In this document: one piece after another, positions 35,452 through 43,768 of the stretch
Position numbering within the stretch: the first letter of the stretch is position 1
Layout of the letters: the number at the start of each line of letters is the position of its first letter
Assembly (NCBI GenBank): GCA_009787785.1
Contig: WQSR01000015.1
Coordinates: forward strand, 30 to 50,901
Origin: Defluviitaleaceae bacterium
GTDB lineage: Bacteria; Bacillota; Clostridia; Lachnospirales; WQUN01
DNA: 50,872 nucleotides
Reading direction: 5' to 3'
Notes under the pieces: model-generated
Told to the model about the DNA's origin: nothing
The model's database searches: none
The model's input: the letters and a program-made list of their open reading frames with translations, nothing else
Made by a program: the position numbers and the translations under genes

Positions 35452-37011
35452 ATGAGCGAAAAATTATTTTTGGGCATTGAGCTCGGCTCCACCCGCATCA
35501 AGGCGGTGGCTATTGACGAAAAATTCGAACCCGTAGCCGTCGGCGCACATAATTGGGAGAACCGCTACGAGAACCAGCTGTGGACCTACAGCTACCCCGA
35601 TATCTGGGCGGGGTTGCAATCCTGCTACCAATCCCTGGCGGACAGCTACGAGAAAAAATTCGGCGCGAAGCCTACAACTTTTGCGGGCATCGGCATCTCC
35701 GCCATGATGCACGGCTACCTGCCTTTGGACGCACAGGGCAAGGAGCTGGCTCCCTTCCGCACATGGCGCAACACCAACACGGGACAGGCCGCGAAGATAC
35801 TCAGCGAAAAATTCAATTTTAACATTCCCCTGCGGTGGAGCATCGCCCACCTGCATCAGGCCGTTCTGGACGGCGAAAGCCATGTACAAGACATCGCGCT
35901 TATTACCTCCCTGGCGGGGTATGTGCATTTCAGATTAACGGGGGAGAAAATACTGGGCGTGGGCGACGCGTCCGGCGTTTTCCCCATAGCGGACGGGGGT
36001 GCGGCATATAATCCATCCATGCTGCAAGCCTATGATTCATCCGCTCTGAGTCGGAGCCTTGCCGATATCCTGCCCCGCATTTTGAAGGCGGGGGAGCCAG
36101 CCGGAGCCCTCACCGAAGCCGGCGCGAAGCTACTGGACCCCACAGGCCATCTGCAACCGGGGGTTCCCTTCTGCCCGCCGGAAGGCGACGCGGGCACGGG
36201 CATGGTGGCTACCCACAGTATCGCCACGCGCACGGGCAATATCTCGGCGGGTACGTCCATTTTCGCCATGCTGGTGCTGGAAAAAAGCCTGTCGGCGCGC
36301 TATTCCGAAATTGATATGGTCACTACCCCCGACGGCAAGCCCGTGGCCATGGTGCATTGCAATAATTGCGCCACCGACCTGGACGCCTGGGTGCGCCTCT
36401 TCGCGGAAGCCGCCCAGCATATTTCACCCCAGACCCCCATCGACCTTGCCCGTGTCTACGAAGCCCTGTACACCCTGGCCTTGCAGGGGGAAGCCGACGG
36501 CGGCGGCCTGGCGGCGGTGAGCTACCACTCCGGCGAGCACAGCACCGGCTTCGAAGAAGGCCGCCCTTTGCTGGTGCGCCTACCCGAAGCGAAATTTACC
36601 CCGGCCAACCTGATGCGCACCTTGCTTTATTCCGCTTTCGCCACCCTCAAGCTGGGGATGGAAAGCCTCACCGAAAATGAAGCGGTGCAAATTGATAAAA
36701 TCTACGGCCACGGCGGCATCTTCACCGTAAAGGGTGTGGCGCAGAGGCTTTTGGCCGGGGCCTTGGGCGTACCCGTAACCGTGATGGACACCGCCAGCGA
36801 AGGCGGCGCGTGGGGCATCGCCCTTTTGGCCGCGTACATGGGCCACGAGGCCAAAACCCTGGAGGACTTCCTGGATGGCCATGTATTTAACAATCAGTCC
36901 GGCTCCACCATACATCCGGCACAAGAAGATGTGCAAGGCTTCGCGGCCTACCTGAAGCGATTCACGGCCAGCTTGAAAATCGAGCGTACCGCGGTGGATG
37001 TATACGCATGA
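35452..37011 (+). CDS. FGGY-family carbohydrate kinase (xylulokinase-type)
   Basis: Predicted 519 aa. The N-terminal FGGY signature LGIELGSTRIKAVAID, a sugar-site GISAMMHGYLPLD, TGNISAGTSIF for phosphate binding, and the C-terminal GHGGIFTVKGVAQRLLAGAL with EGGAWGIALLAAY all match. The catalytic Asp is probably in the segment near DLDAW. The exact substrate (xylulose, ribulose or a similar pentulose) cannot be read. The nearby arabinofuranosidases make an arabinose-derived ketose reasonable. AAGGAGG is 7 nt before ATG 35452; an earlier frame opening overlaps the upstream gene and lacks a ribosome site. It overlaps the CotH gene by 4 bp. Confidence 0.88.
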   Translation: MSEKLFLGIELGSTRIKAVAIDEKFEPVAVGAHNWENRYENQLWTYSYPDIWAGLQSCYQSLADSYEKKFGAKPTTFAGIGISAMMHGYLPLDAQGKELAPFRTWRNTNTGQAAKILSEKFNFNIPLRWSIAHLHQAVLDGESHVQDIALITSLAGYVHFRLTGEKILGVGDASGVFPIADGGAAYNPSMLQAYDSSALSRSLADILPRILKAGEPAGALTEAGAKLLDPTGHLQPGVPFCPPEGDAGTGMVATHSIATRTGNISAGTSIFAMLVLEKSLSARYSEIDMVTTPDGKPVAMVHCNNCATDLDAWVRLFAEAAQHISPQTPIDLARVYEALYTLALQGEADGGGLAAVSYHSGEHSTGFEEGRPLLVRLPEAKFTPANLMRTLLYSAFATLKLGMESLTENEAVQIDKIYGHGGIFTVKGVAQRLLAGALGVPVTVMDTASEGGAWGIALLAAYMGHEAKTLEDFLDGHVFNNQSGSTIHPAQEDVQGFAAYLKRFTASLKIERTAVDVYA

Positions 37012-38804
37012 AAAAAATCTACGCGGCAGGTGTGGTTTTATTTTTGCTGGTTGCGGTGCTTGCCGTTTTATTTTTATATGCTGAACCCATGGGCGAGGCT
37101 CCCGATTTTTTCGCGGAGCCCTCGCCTGTTTTTTTGCCCCGGGAAGGACGGCCCCCCGCACCCCTTGGGGGGCCCGCTGGGGGCTTTGTGCTGTCTGTGG
37201 CTCCCGGCGTCCATGACGCGCCCTTTGATTTGTACATAAAATATCCGTCGTTGCCGGAGGTTGCTATTTATTTCACCATAGACGGCACCGCCCCCGCGCC
37301 GGGGGAAAGCCGCTACGTGGAACGCGGCGGCAAAACGATACAGGTGGCGGGGCGGTTGCCCGAGTGCGGCACCATCCACGTGGCGGACCGCACGGGATAC
37401 TGGCGGTATGCTTTGCTGGCGGCCCATTCCGAATCCTGGCGGTGGTACGCTATGCCCGAGGGGGATGTTTTACAGGGGACATCCTTCCGATTTGGGGGAT
37501 TTATCCGGGGGGAAGCGGCCACGGCCATCAAGACGGCTACCTATATTATTGCCGGCGACGCCCTTTCGCGCTTTAATCACCTGCCGATAATAGCCGTCAC
37601 CGCGCCCTATGCGGATTTTCTATACATTTATTATCACGCCGACCGCCGCGATATCACCGTCCGGCGGCGGGAATTTAACTACGAATTTTTCGTGCCGGGT
37701 ACAGCGGGCTATGAAGGGGCGTTCAGCCTGCCGGGCTCTTCCTCCTTGGGTGGGTGGGGGAGCCGTGCGATGCCCCAGCGCACGATTAATGTCCATCTGG
37801 CACGGGGCGCGCTGGACGGTGTGGTGGAATACCCGATTTTCCACGGCTTGGACAGGCTGTACCGCTTTCGGTTGCACAACGGCGGCAACGGCTTCTCCTG
37901 GGATTTTATGCGGGATGCCTTCGCCCAGCGGGCCTCCGCCGGGCTGAACGTGCTTTTCTCCGACAACCAGCTGGCGGTGAAATTTATCAACGGCGAGTTT
38001 TGGGGCTTCACCTCCATGCGGGAGCATACGAGCAACCGCCAGTTTGTGAGTACGCGCACGGGCATCGCGCCCCGGAATATAGCCATTGTTGACCGGGCCG
38101 CCGCGACATACCGCGAGGGACGCGCCGATGTGGTGGAGGAAGGCGACGAAGCCCTGGTGCTGGCTTTGTACGCCGAAATGACAGACTTTGTGCGCAACCA
38201 CGATATGGCTGGCGACTACGCCGCCGGGCGGTTCTTCGCGGAATTTTTTTGCGAATATAATTTCATGGATTATTTGATTGCGAATACCTTTTTCCACAAC
38301 GAGGACTGGCCCCACAACAATGTGCGTCTTTTCCGCGCCGTCACCCCCGAGGAAAATAACCCCTACGCCGACGGGCGGTGGCGGTTTATTTTGCACGATA
38401 TGGATACGGCTCCCGCTCCCGGCGATTCACAATATACCCAGAGCCGGTTCGCATACTTGCTGGCGTTGCACCCCATGGTTCACGAATGGGAGCTGTGGCT
38501 GAACTATGCCTTTCTGGTGTTGAATAATCCCGGTTTTGGCCAGCGGTTCGCTCAGCGTGCGCGGTATGTAACGGCGCGATATTTTACGCCGGAGGTGCTA
38601 CTGGCACAGCACGCGGAATTATATGCCCAGTACGGCCCCTTACTGCCCCAGATGTATGCCCGCTTTGTTCTGCGGGAAACGGTGGCGGGTTCATTGGCGC
38701 GTTTTTATGCATATCATGCGCAGCTGGCCACATTTTTGACCTACCGGGCCCAGCATTATATAGTAATACTGGATGACCTTTTCCCCCAAGGAGCGACCCG
38801 CTGA
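37008..38804 (+). CDS. CotH-family kinase-like protein, membrane-anchored
   Basis: Predicted 598 aa. One N-terminal membrane anchor or uncleaved signal (about 4-26) and a Pro-rich spacer (about 32-60) precede a beta-rich domain (about 65-200, DLYIKYPSLPEVAIYFTIDG resembles chitobiase/beta-hexosaminidase C-terminal-like repeats). The CotH domain then carries the kinase motifs NFMDYLIANTFFHNEDW, NNVRLFR and WRFILHDMDTAP with the metal-binding Asp. CotH kinases phosphorylate spore-coat or cell-surface proteins; this one would act outside the membrane. The ATGA overlap links it to the sugar kinase. The neighbouring methyltransferase starts 2 bp after its stop. Confidence 0.85.
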   Translation: MKKIYAAGVVLFLLVAVLAVLFLYAEPMGEAPDFFAEPSPVFLPREGRPPAPLGGPAGGFVLSVAPGVHDAPFDLYIKYPSLPEVAIYFTIDGTAPAPGESRYVERGGKTIQVAGRLPECGTIHVADRTGYWRYALLAAHSESWRWYAMPEGDVLQGTSFRFGGFIRGEAATAIKTATYIIAGDALSRFNHLPIIAVTAPYADFLYIYYHADRRDITVRRREFNYEFFVPGTAGYEGAFSLPGSSSLGGWGSRAMPQRTINVHLARGALDGVVEYPIFHGLDRLYRFRLHNGGNGFSWDFMRDAFAQRASAGLNVLFSDNQLAVKFINGEFWGFTSMREHTSNRQFVSTRTGIAPRNIAIVDRAAATYREGRADVVEEGDEALVLALYAEMTDFVRNHDMAGDYAAGRFFAEFFCEYNFMDYLIANTFFHNEDWPHNNVRLFRAVTPEENNPYADGRWRFILHDMDTAPAPGDSQYTQSRFAYLLALHPMVHEWELWLNYAFLVLNNPGFGQRFAQRARYVTARYFTPEVLLAQHAELYAQYGPLLPQMYARFVLRETVAGSLARFYAYHAQLATFLTYRAQHYIVILDDLFPQGATR

Positions 38805-38805
38805 C

Positions 38806-39402
38806 ATGGGCTTATTAAATACCCTCAAATACCACGGGCGCGGCGTTGTCCTGCCTGTGGAGGAAATGAAGGCCCTCATACAGCGGGCAATGAAGGCGCG
38901 TAATATTACCCATGTCACGGATTTTGGCGCGGGCACGCTGTTTTGGAGCCAATGGTTCGCCGGCGCGTTACAGCTGACAGTGGCCGCGGTGGATACCGCC
39001 TATACCCACGACGCGCCGCGCAATATGTATCCTGGCATTTCCATGCACGCGAATATTGACGATGTATTGGCCCTGCGAAAAAACAGCGGGGAAAACAGCG
39101 CGATTTTTATTTGCGATGTGATTCACCATTTGCCCCCCGCCCTTTGGCAGTCTTTATTTATTCAAATTACCGAAATATTTGATTTAATTATTATCAAGGA
39201 CATAGACGCCAACGCCAAGGTGGGAAATTTTTTAAATAAAATGCATGACCGCATTATCAACGGGGAAAAAATTAACAATGTCTATCCCGGCCACATTGAA
39301 AGTCACCTTGCCCGCCATGGATTCGCAACACAGATAAATAAAATGCCCAAGCTTTGGTATCCCCATTTTATGATTACCGGGGCAAAAGGAGCGGCTCAAT
39401 GA
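38806..39402 (+). CDS. Class I SAM-dependent methyltransferase-like protein
   Basis: Predicted 198 aa. A glycine-containing SAM loop (VTDFGAGTLFW), an acidic strand end (AAVDTAY), a motif-IV-like ICDVIHHLPP and a later LIIIKDIDANAK suggest a Rossmann-type methyltransferase. Motif I is degenerate (GAGTLFWS). The substrate is unknown. The start is ATG 38806 with AAGGAG 12 nt upstream. It overlaps the glycosyltransferase gene by 4 bp, so a role in making or modifying a lipid-linked or surface glycan is plausible. Confidence 0.7.
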   Translation: MGLLNTLKYHGRGVVLPVEEMKALIQRAMKARNITHVTDFGAGTLFWSQWFAGALQLTVAAVDTAYTHDAPRNMYPGISMHANIDDVLALRKNSGENSAIFICDVIHHLPPALWQSLFIQITEIFDLIIIKDIDANAKVGNFLNKMHDRIINGEKINNVYPGHIESHLARHGFATQINKMPKLWYPHFMITGAKGAAQ

Positions 39403-40874
39403 GTAAGCCCTATGTATTTTTTTGCGTAATAAATATTATTTTTTTATTTTTATTTTCTTTATTTAGTTTATTTACGGGTGTACGGGCGTCATTTATTGTC
39501 GCGGTTGTTTTTCTGGGCGTTTATTTTACGGCTGTATTTTTTTATGCCCTTTTCGGCGCGAAAACGGAAAATGACGCGGAAATAAAAAAATGGCTGTATA
39601 TTTCAGCGGTAATTATATTGGGTTTATTTTTTCGCATTATTTCCTGGTATATTTTCAGCCCGGAGCAGGTGCAGGATTTTGGGCGGGCCCACAGCGTTTA
39701 TTTATTTATTGCACAGCATGGCCCCTTCCATCCTGCCGCCACTTGGGCGGATTACCATAGCTACCAATTTTATTATGCCCGCTTCCCGGCCTGGTTCTCG
39801 TTCTTTGCCATTACCCGACTGATGTATTCGATTTTCGGCGTGGACATCCGGCTCATGGTTGTGCTAAATTATTTTATGTATTTATTTTCCGCTTTTTTGT
39901 TATATCTTTCCGTCAAGCGGTTTTTTTCCTTTGCCGTGGCTTTTTGCGCCGTGGCCCTCTTTGCCTTAAATCCCATTTTGGTTGTGTGGTCCACCATCAC
40001 CTCACCGGACCATTTTTATATATTTTTATTTATGGGCTTATTTTATTTTATTTCCCGACATTATTCGGAGGAGGGGAAGGGCTCGTATTTATTTCCCGCG
40101 CTTGCGGCGGGGCTTGCCGCCCTTACGGATTTTTTCAAGCCCATTGCCCTGATGTTTCTCATCGCGTATTTTTGCGTAGAAATATTATTTATAAATAAAT
40201 TAAATATAAAATTAAATTATAAAAAATGGATTGTTTTTACCCTCACTTTTCTTAGCGTATTTTTCGCCGGCCACGCGCTGGTGCGCTTGGGCATACAGCG
40301 TACCTTCCGCATCCAGACCGTCAGTTCTTTGGGGATGTACATGGCCTTTTCCTGGATGACCGACGAGGCGGGGAACCACAGCCACGCGGAGGGCTTCGCC
40401 AAATTCGAAGGGCTCATGGAGACCCACGGAAATAATTTGGTGGTAGTGCAGGACGAAATGTCGCGCTATGCCAGGGAATTTTTCCGCGAAAACCGCCACC
40501 GCCTACCCATTTTGCTCTTCCAGAAGGCGCAGATGGGCTTCGGCGACGAGGGGGTGCTGGGCTGGGTCATGACCCAGGAGGAACCGGAGCAGACCGCCGC
40601 CTTCCAGCGGACATTGGGCCCCACCCTGTGGGTGGGCTTTACCGTGCACATCTTTGTTTTATTTTCCCTGGCCGCCGTGGGCGCGTTTTTTGGCATATAC
40701 GAAAAAAAGAACCGCAGGGCTCTCGTTTTTCTCATGACTACGGTTATCGGCTACACGTTGATATTGCTCATCGGCATTGTCCAGGCGCGGTACCGGATTT
40801 TGCTGTACCCCCAGTTGACTGTGCTGGCGGCCTATGGATTGTGCGAATTAATCAAAAAACGATTATCCCCATAA
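39399..40874 (+). CDS. Polytopic membrane glycosyltransferase-like protein (GT-C type)
   Basis: Predicted 491 aa with about ten membrane segments. The order is typical for GT-C (PMT/ArnT/GT39-like) enzymes: a first loop with an acidic RIISWYIFSPEQVQDFGRA, a YHSYQFYYARFPAWFSF segment, many helices, then a C-terminal RYRILLYPQLTVLAAYGL. Such enzymes move sugars from polyprenyl-phosphate carriers. The donor is unknown. ATG 39399 has AAAGGA upstream. The first 800 bp are unusually AT-rich for the backbone (about 39420-39470 and 40185-40235). Its 3' end overlaps the convergent UbiA-type gene by 23 bp. Confidence 0.75.
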   Translation: MSKPYVFFCVINIIFLFLFSLFSLFTGVRASFIVAVVFLGVYFTAVFFYALFGAKTENDAEIKKWLYISAVIILGLFFRIISWYIFSPEQVQDFGRAHSVYLFIAQHGPFHPAATWADYHSYQFYYARFPAWFSFFAITRLMYSIFGVDIRLMVVLNYFMYLFSAFLLYLSVKRFFSFAVAFCAVALFALNPILVVWSTITSPDHFYIFLFMGLFYFISRHYSEEGKGSYLFPALAAGLAALTDFFKPIALMFLIAYFCVEILFINKLNIKLNYKKWIVFTLTFLSVFFAGHALVRLGIQRTFRIQTVSSLGMYMAFSWMTDEAGNHSHAEGFAKFEGLMETHGNNLVVVQDEMSRYAREFFRENRHRLPILLFQKAQMGFGDEGVLGWVMTQEEPEQTAAFQRTLGPTLWVGFTVHIFVLFSLAAVGAFFGIYEKKNRRALVFLMTTVIGYTLILLIGIVQARYRILLYPQLTVLAAYGLCELIKKRLSP

Positions 40875-41721
40875 TAACCGCGTAGGCAACCGCCATAAGT
40901 AGCAAGGGCTTGTCCTTTAGCAAAATTTCCACCGGGTCGGCGAATATCCGCGTTTCCGTCAATAGGCTGTAGCGCATGATAATCACGATGACCAAGGGTG
41001 TCGTCCATATGGCGTAGGCTCCGTGGCCGCCCAGGTCGTACATATGCATGGTCCACAGGGCATAAAACAGCACCGTCAGGGTCAAAAACACATACATATT
41101 CTTGTCCAGAAATCCGGCATTGTAGGAGGCCAGCACCTTGCGCACACTGCCCGCCTCTTCGCCGTATTTTTTTAATTCGTTGCGCCTTTTACCCAGGGCC
41201 ATGTACAGGGAAATGGAAAGGGTGGTCAAATACAGCCAGTTTGAAATGGAGATATCCAACAGCAACGCGCCATAGAACATGCGAATCATAAACCCGCCGG
41301 AGAGAATCAGCACATCCAGCAGGGGGACATGCTTGCCTTTTATGCTGTAAAAAATATTTAGCCCGGCGTAGCCCACCAGCAAGGCCAGGGTCTGCCACCG
41401 GGCAAAAAATAAAATATCCACCAGCACCGCCGCCAGGAACAGCACCACCGAAAGCACCGCCCCCACCCACACAGAAACAGCCCCCGACGCAATGGGCCGC
41501 ATTTTTTTCACCTCGTGTAGCGCGTCACCGGGGGCATCGCAAATATCATTGAAAATATACACCGCAGAAGAAAGGGCACTAAAGGCCGCCATCCCCGCAA
41601 GCACCAGCAAAATACTTTCCCAGTCAAAACGTCCGCCGAAAAATAAAGCCAGCCCCACCATGGCATTTTTCAGCCAGTGGGTGGGGCGCATTAATTTAAT
41701 GCCATTGCGTAGAAGGGGCAT
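40852..41721 (-). CDS. UbiA-type prenyltransferase (decaprenyl-phosphate phosphoribosyltransferase-like)
   Basis: Membrane protein of 289 aa with about eight helices. The UbiA metal-binding motif YIFNDICDAPGDALH (around residues 54-68) is followed by KKMRPIASG, and a second acidic motif is less clear. The opening KLMRPTHWLKN and the RPIASG run match the bacterial group that attaches phosphoribose to polyprenyl phosphate (first step to polyprenyl-phospho-arabinose). It starts 9 bp after htpG and is co-transcribed with it. It converges on the GT-C gene, with a 23-bp overlap, so the two products may serve one polyprenyl-phospho-sugar pathway. Confidence 0.8.
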   Translation of the reverse strand: MPLLRNGIKLMRPTHWLKNAMVGLALFFGGRFDWESILLVLAGMAAFSALSSAVYIFNDICDAPGDALHEVKKMRPIASGAVSVWVGAVLSVVLFLAAVLVDILFFARWQTLALLVGYAGLNIFYSIKGKHVPLLDVLILSGGFMIRMFYGALLLDISISNWLYLTTLSISLYMALGKRRNELKKYGEEAGSVRKVLASYNAGFLDKNMYVFLTLTVLFYALWTMHMYDLGGHGAYAIWTTPLVIVIIMRYSLLTETRIFADPVEILLKDKPLLLMAVAYAVIMGIIVF

Positions 41722-41730
41722 TCGTTCTCC

Positions 41731-43647
41731 TTATCCCTGGGTCGCCATTTCCAGCAGTTTGTTGCTCCGCTCGATGAAGGCGGTCATCTGCTCTGTGGGC
41801 AGGGGCTTGTGGCTCAGCATAGCCAAATCATATAAATGCCGCGCCATCAAATCCACGTCCCCGGCGCGCTCGGTCATGTCCTTTATTACCAGCAGGCTCT
41901 TGACCAGCGCGTGGTTCCGGTTCAGCACCAAAGTCAGCTCCTCCTGGAACATCTCCGGCATGGCCATGCCGCCGCCGAACATCTTGGACATTTCCTGCAT
42001 CCGGCGGGATTGCTCGCTAAGGAGCATCACCGCAGAAACCCCTTCGGATTTCAACGCCTGCACCTCGACTTTTAATTTCTCATTCCCCAAAATCGTGCGG
42101 AACTGGGTTTGCAAATCCTCGTATTGCTTTTCTTCCCCGGCGGCTTCCTTGGCGGCCTCCTCGTCCTTGAGCGCGGCGGTCAAATCCGCGTCTATCCGGC
42201 TGAATTTCACCTCGGGCTCGTACATTTCCAGATAGGAAATAAAGGGCGCGTCCAAATTGGTGGTGAGGAGCACCGCCTTCAGGCCCTGCTCCTTGAAGAG
42301 CTTGATATACTGGCTCTGCACCTGCTCGTTGGACACATAAAAGACCGTTTTCTTCTTGTCGTCGCCCTCGCCGGCTTGCCCCTCGTTAAATTCCTCCAGG
42401 GTCAGCCGCTCGCCATCGGTGGTTTTATACAGCACACTGCCCTTGATTTTGTCGTAAAAATCCCGCTCCTTGATGCACCCGTATTTGATAAAGGGCGCGA
42501 TATCGTCCCAATAGCCGTTGTAGGTTTCCCGGTCCTTTTTGCACAGGCCGTTGAGCTTGTCCGCCACCTTGCGGGAGATATAGCCCGACATTTTCTTCAC
42601 GTTGGCGTCGTTTTGCAAGAAACTGCGGGACACGTTCAGGGGCAAATCCGGGCAGTCCATCACGCCCTTGAGCAACAGCAGATATTCGGGGATGACTTCC
42701 TTTATATTGTCCGCCACGTAGACTTGATTGTTGTAGAGCTTCACCTGGCCTTCGATATATTCCAGGTCGTGCTTGAGCTTGGGGAAGTACAAAATCCCTT
42801 TCAGCCGGAAGGGGTAGTCCATGTTCAGATGAATCCAAAACAGCGGCTCGTTGAAATCGCTGAACACCTTGCGGTAAAACGCCTTGTACTCCTCGTCGGT
42901 GCAGTCGTTGGCATTTTTTTGCCACAGGGGGCTGATATCGTTAATGGGTGTTTCCGTTTTTTCCTCGGCGTCTTCCTTTTTATCTTCCTCTGCGTCAATG
43001 ACCGCGTCCTTTTCCTCTTCTTTCACGGCCTCGATAAAGATGGGCACCGGCACGAAGCCGCAATACTTCGACAGGATGCCCCGCAGTGTATATTCCTCCA
43101 GAAACTCCTCGCCGCTTTCGTTGACATACAGCGTTATGGTCGTGCCGCGCTGGGCGCGGTCGCTTTGCTCCATTTCATATTCGATGCCGCCCTCGCAACG
43201 CCAGCGCACGCTTTCGGCATTTTCTTTATAAGAAAGGGTGTCGATTTCCACCTTGTCCGCCACCATAAAGGCCGAATAAAAGCCCAGCCCGAAATGACCG
43301 ATAAATTCCCCCTCGGCCAAGTCCTTGTATTTTTCCATAAAGGCGTTGGCACCGGAGAAGGCGATTTGGTTGATATATTCCTTGATTTCATCGGCGGTCA
43401 TGCCGATGCCATTGTCCTCGAATTGGATGGTCTTATTGGCCTTGTCCACCACGACCCGCACGGCATAATTCTCCTCTGCCGGGATATGCCCGGCCTCGCC
43501 AAAGGCCACCAGCTTTTTCAGCTTGGTGATGGCGTCCACGCCGTTGGATACCAGCTCCCGGGCAAAGATGTCCATGTCCGCGTAGAGCCATTTCTTGATG
43601 ATGGGTAAAATGTTTTCGCTGTGAATGGAAAGATTCCCTTTTTCCAT
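41731..43647 (-). CDS. htpG: Molecular chaperone HtpG (Hsp90)
   Basis: ATP-dependent cytoplasmic chaperone, 638 aa. The N-terminal GHKL ATPase domain has ELVSNGVDAITK, the metal-binding FEDNGIGMTADEI, and the lid GHFGLGFYSAFMVADKV. The middle domain contains FPKLKHDLEY-like and LPLNVSRSFLQND, and the C-terminal dimerisation domain is present. An acidic stretch (about 230-250) separates the first two domains. It is followed after 9 bp by the UbiA-type gene. A sigma-A-type promoter lies at 43686-43713. Confidence 0.96.
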   Translation of the reverse strand: MEKGNLSIHSENILPIIKKWLYADMDIFARELVSNGVDAITKLKKLVAFGEAGHIPAEENYAVRVVVDKANKTIQFEDNGIGMTADEIKEYINQIAFSGANAFMEKYKDLAEGEFIGHFGLGFYSAFMVADKVEIDTLSYKENAESVRWRCEGGIEYEMEQSDRAQRGTTITLYVNESGEEFLEEYTLRGILSKYCGFVPVPIFIEAVKEEEKDAVIDAEEDKKEDAEEKTETPINDISPLWQKNANDCTDEEYKAFYRKVFSDFNEPLFWIHLNMDYPFRLKGILYFPKLKHDLEYIEGQVKLYNNQVYVADNIKEVIPEYLLLLKGVMDCPDLPLNVSRSFLQNDANVKKMSGYISRKVADKLNGLCKKDRETYNGYWDDIAPFIKYGCIKERDFYDKIKGSVLYKTTDGERLTLEEFNEGQAGEGDDKKKTVFYVSNEQVQSQYIKLFKEQGLKAVLLTTNLDAPFISYLEMYEPEVKFSRIDADLTAALKDEEAAKEAAGEEKQYEDLQTQFRTILGNEKLKVEVQALKSEGVSAVMLLSEQSRRMQEMSKMFGGGMAMPEMFQEELTLVLNRNHALVKSLLVIKDMTERAGDVDLMARHLYDLAMLSHKPLPTEQMTAFIERSNKLLEMATQG

Positions 43648-43685
43648 ATTGATTCTTCCTTTCGTGTGAAATACAAATTTTTATC

Positions 43686-43713
43686 ATTTTATCGCGATTT
43701 TGTGCCTTGTCAA
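43686..43713 (-). promoter_or_regulatory. Sigma-A promoter for htpG
   Basis: On the minus strand TTGACA (43713-43708) and TAAAAT (43691-43686) are separated by 16 bp, about 38 bp before the htpG start. Nothing resembling the CIRCE repeat of HrcA-controlled genes is seen. Confidence 0.6.
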
Positions 43714-43768
43714 ATACCGGGATACCTTATATACTTTTGCACGCTTTTGCAAGATATGGAGATAGCCC

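Noticed and set aside
42109..43608. Long open frame (about 499 codons) antisense to htpG
   Set aside because: It has no ribosome site, recognisable domain or normal composition; GC-rich third positions of htpG leave the opposite frame open.
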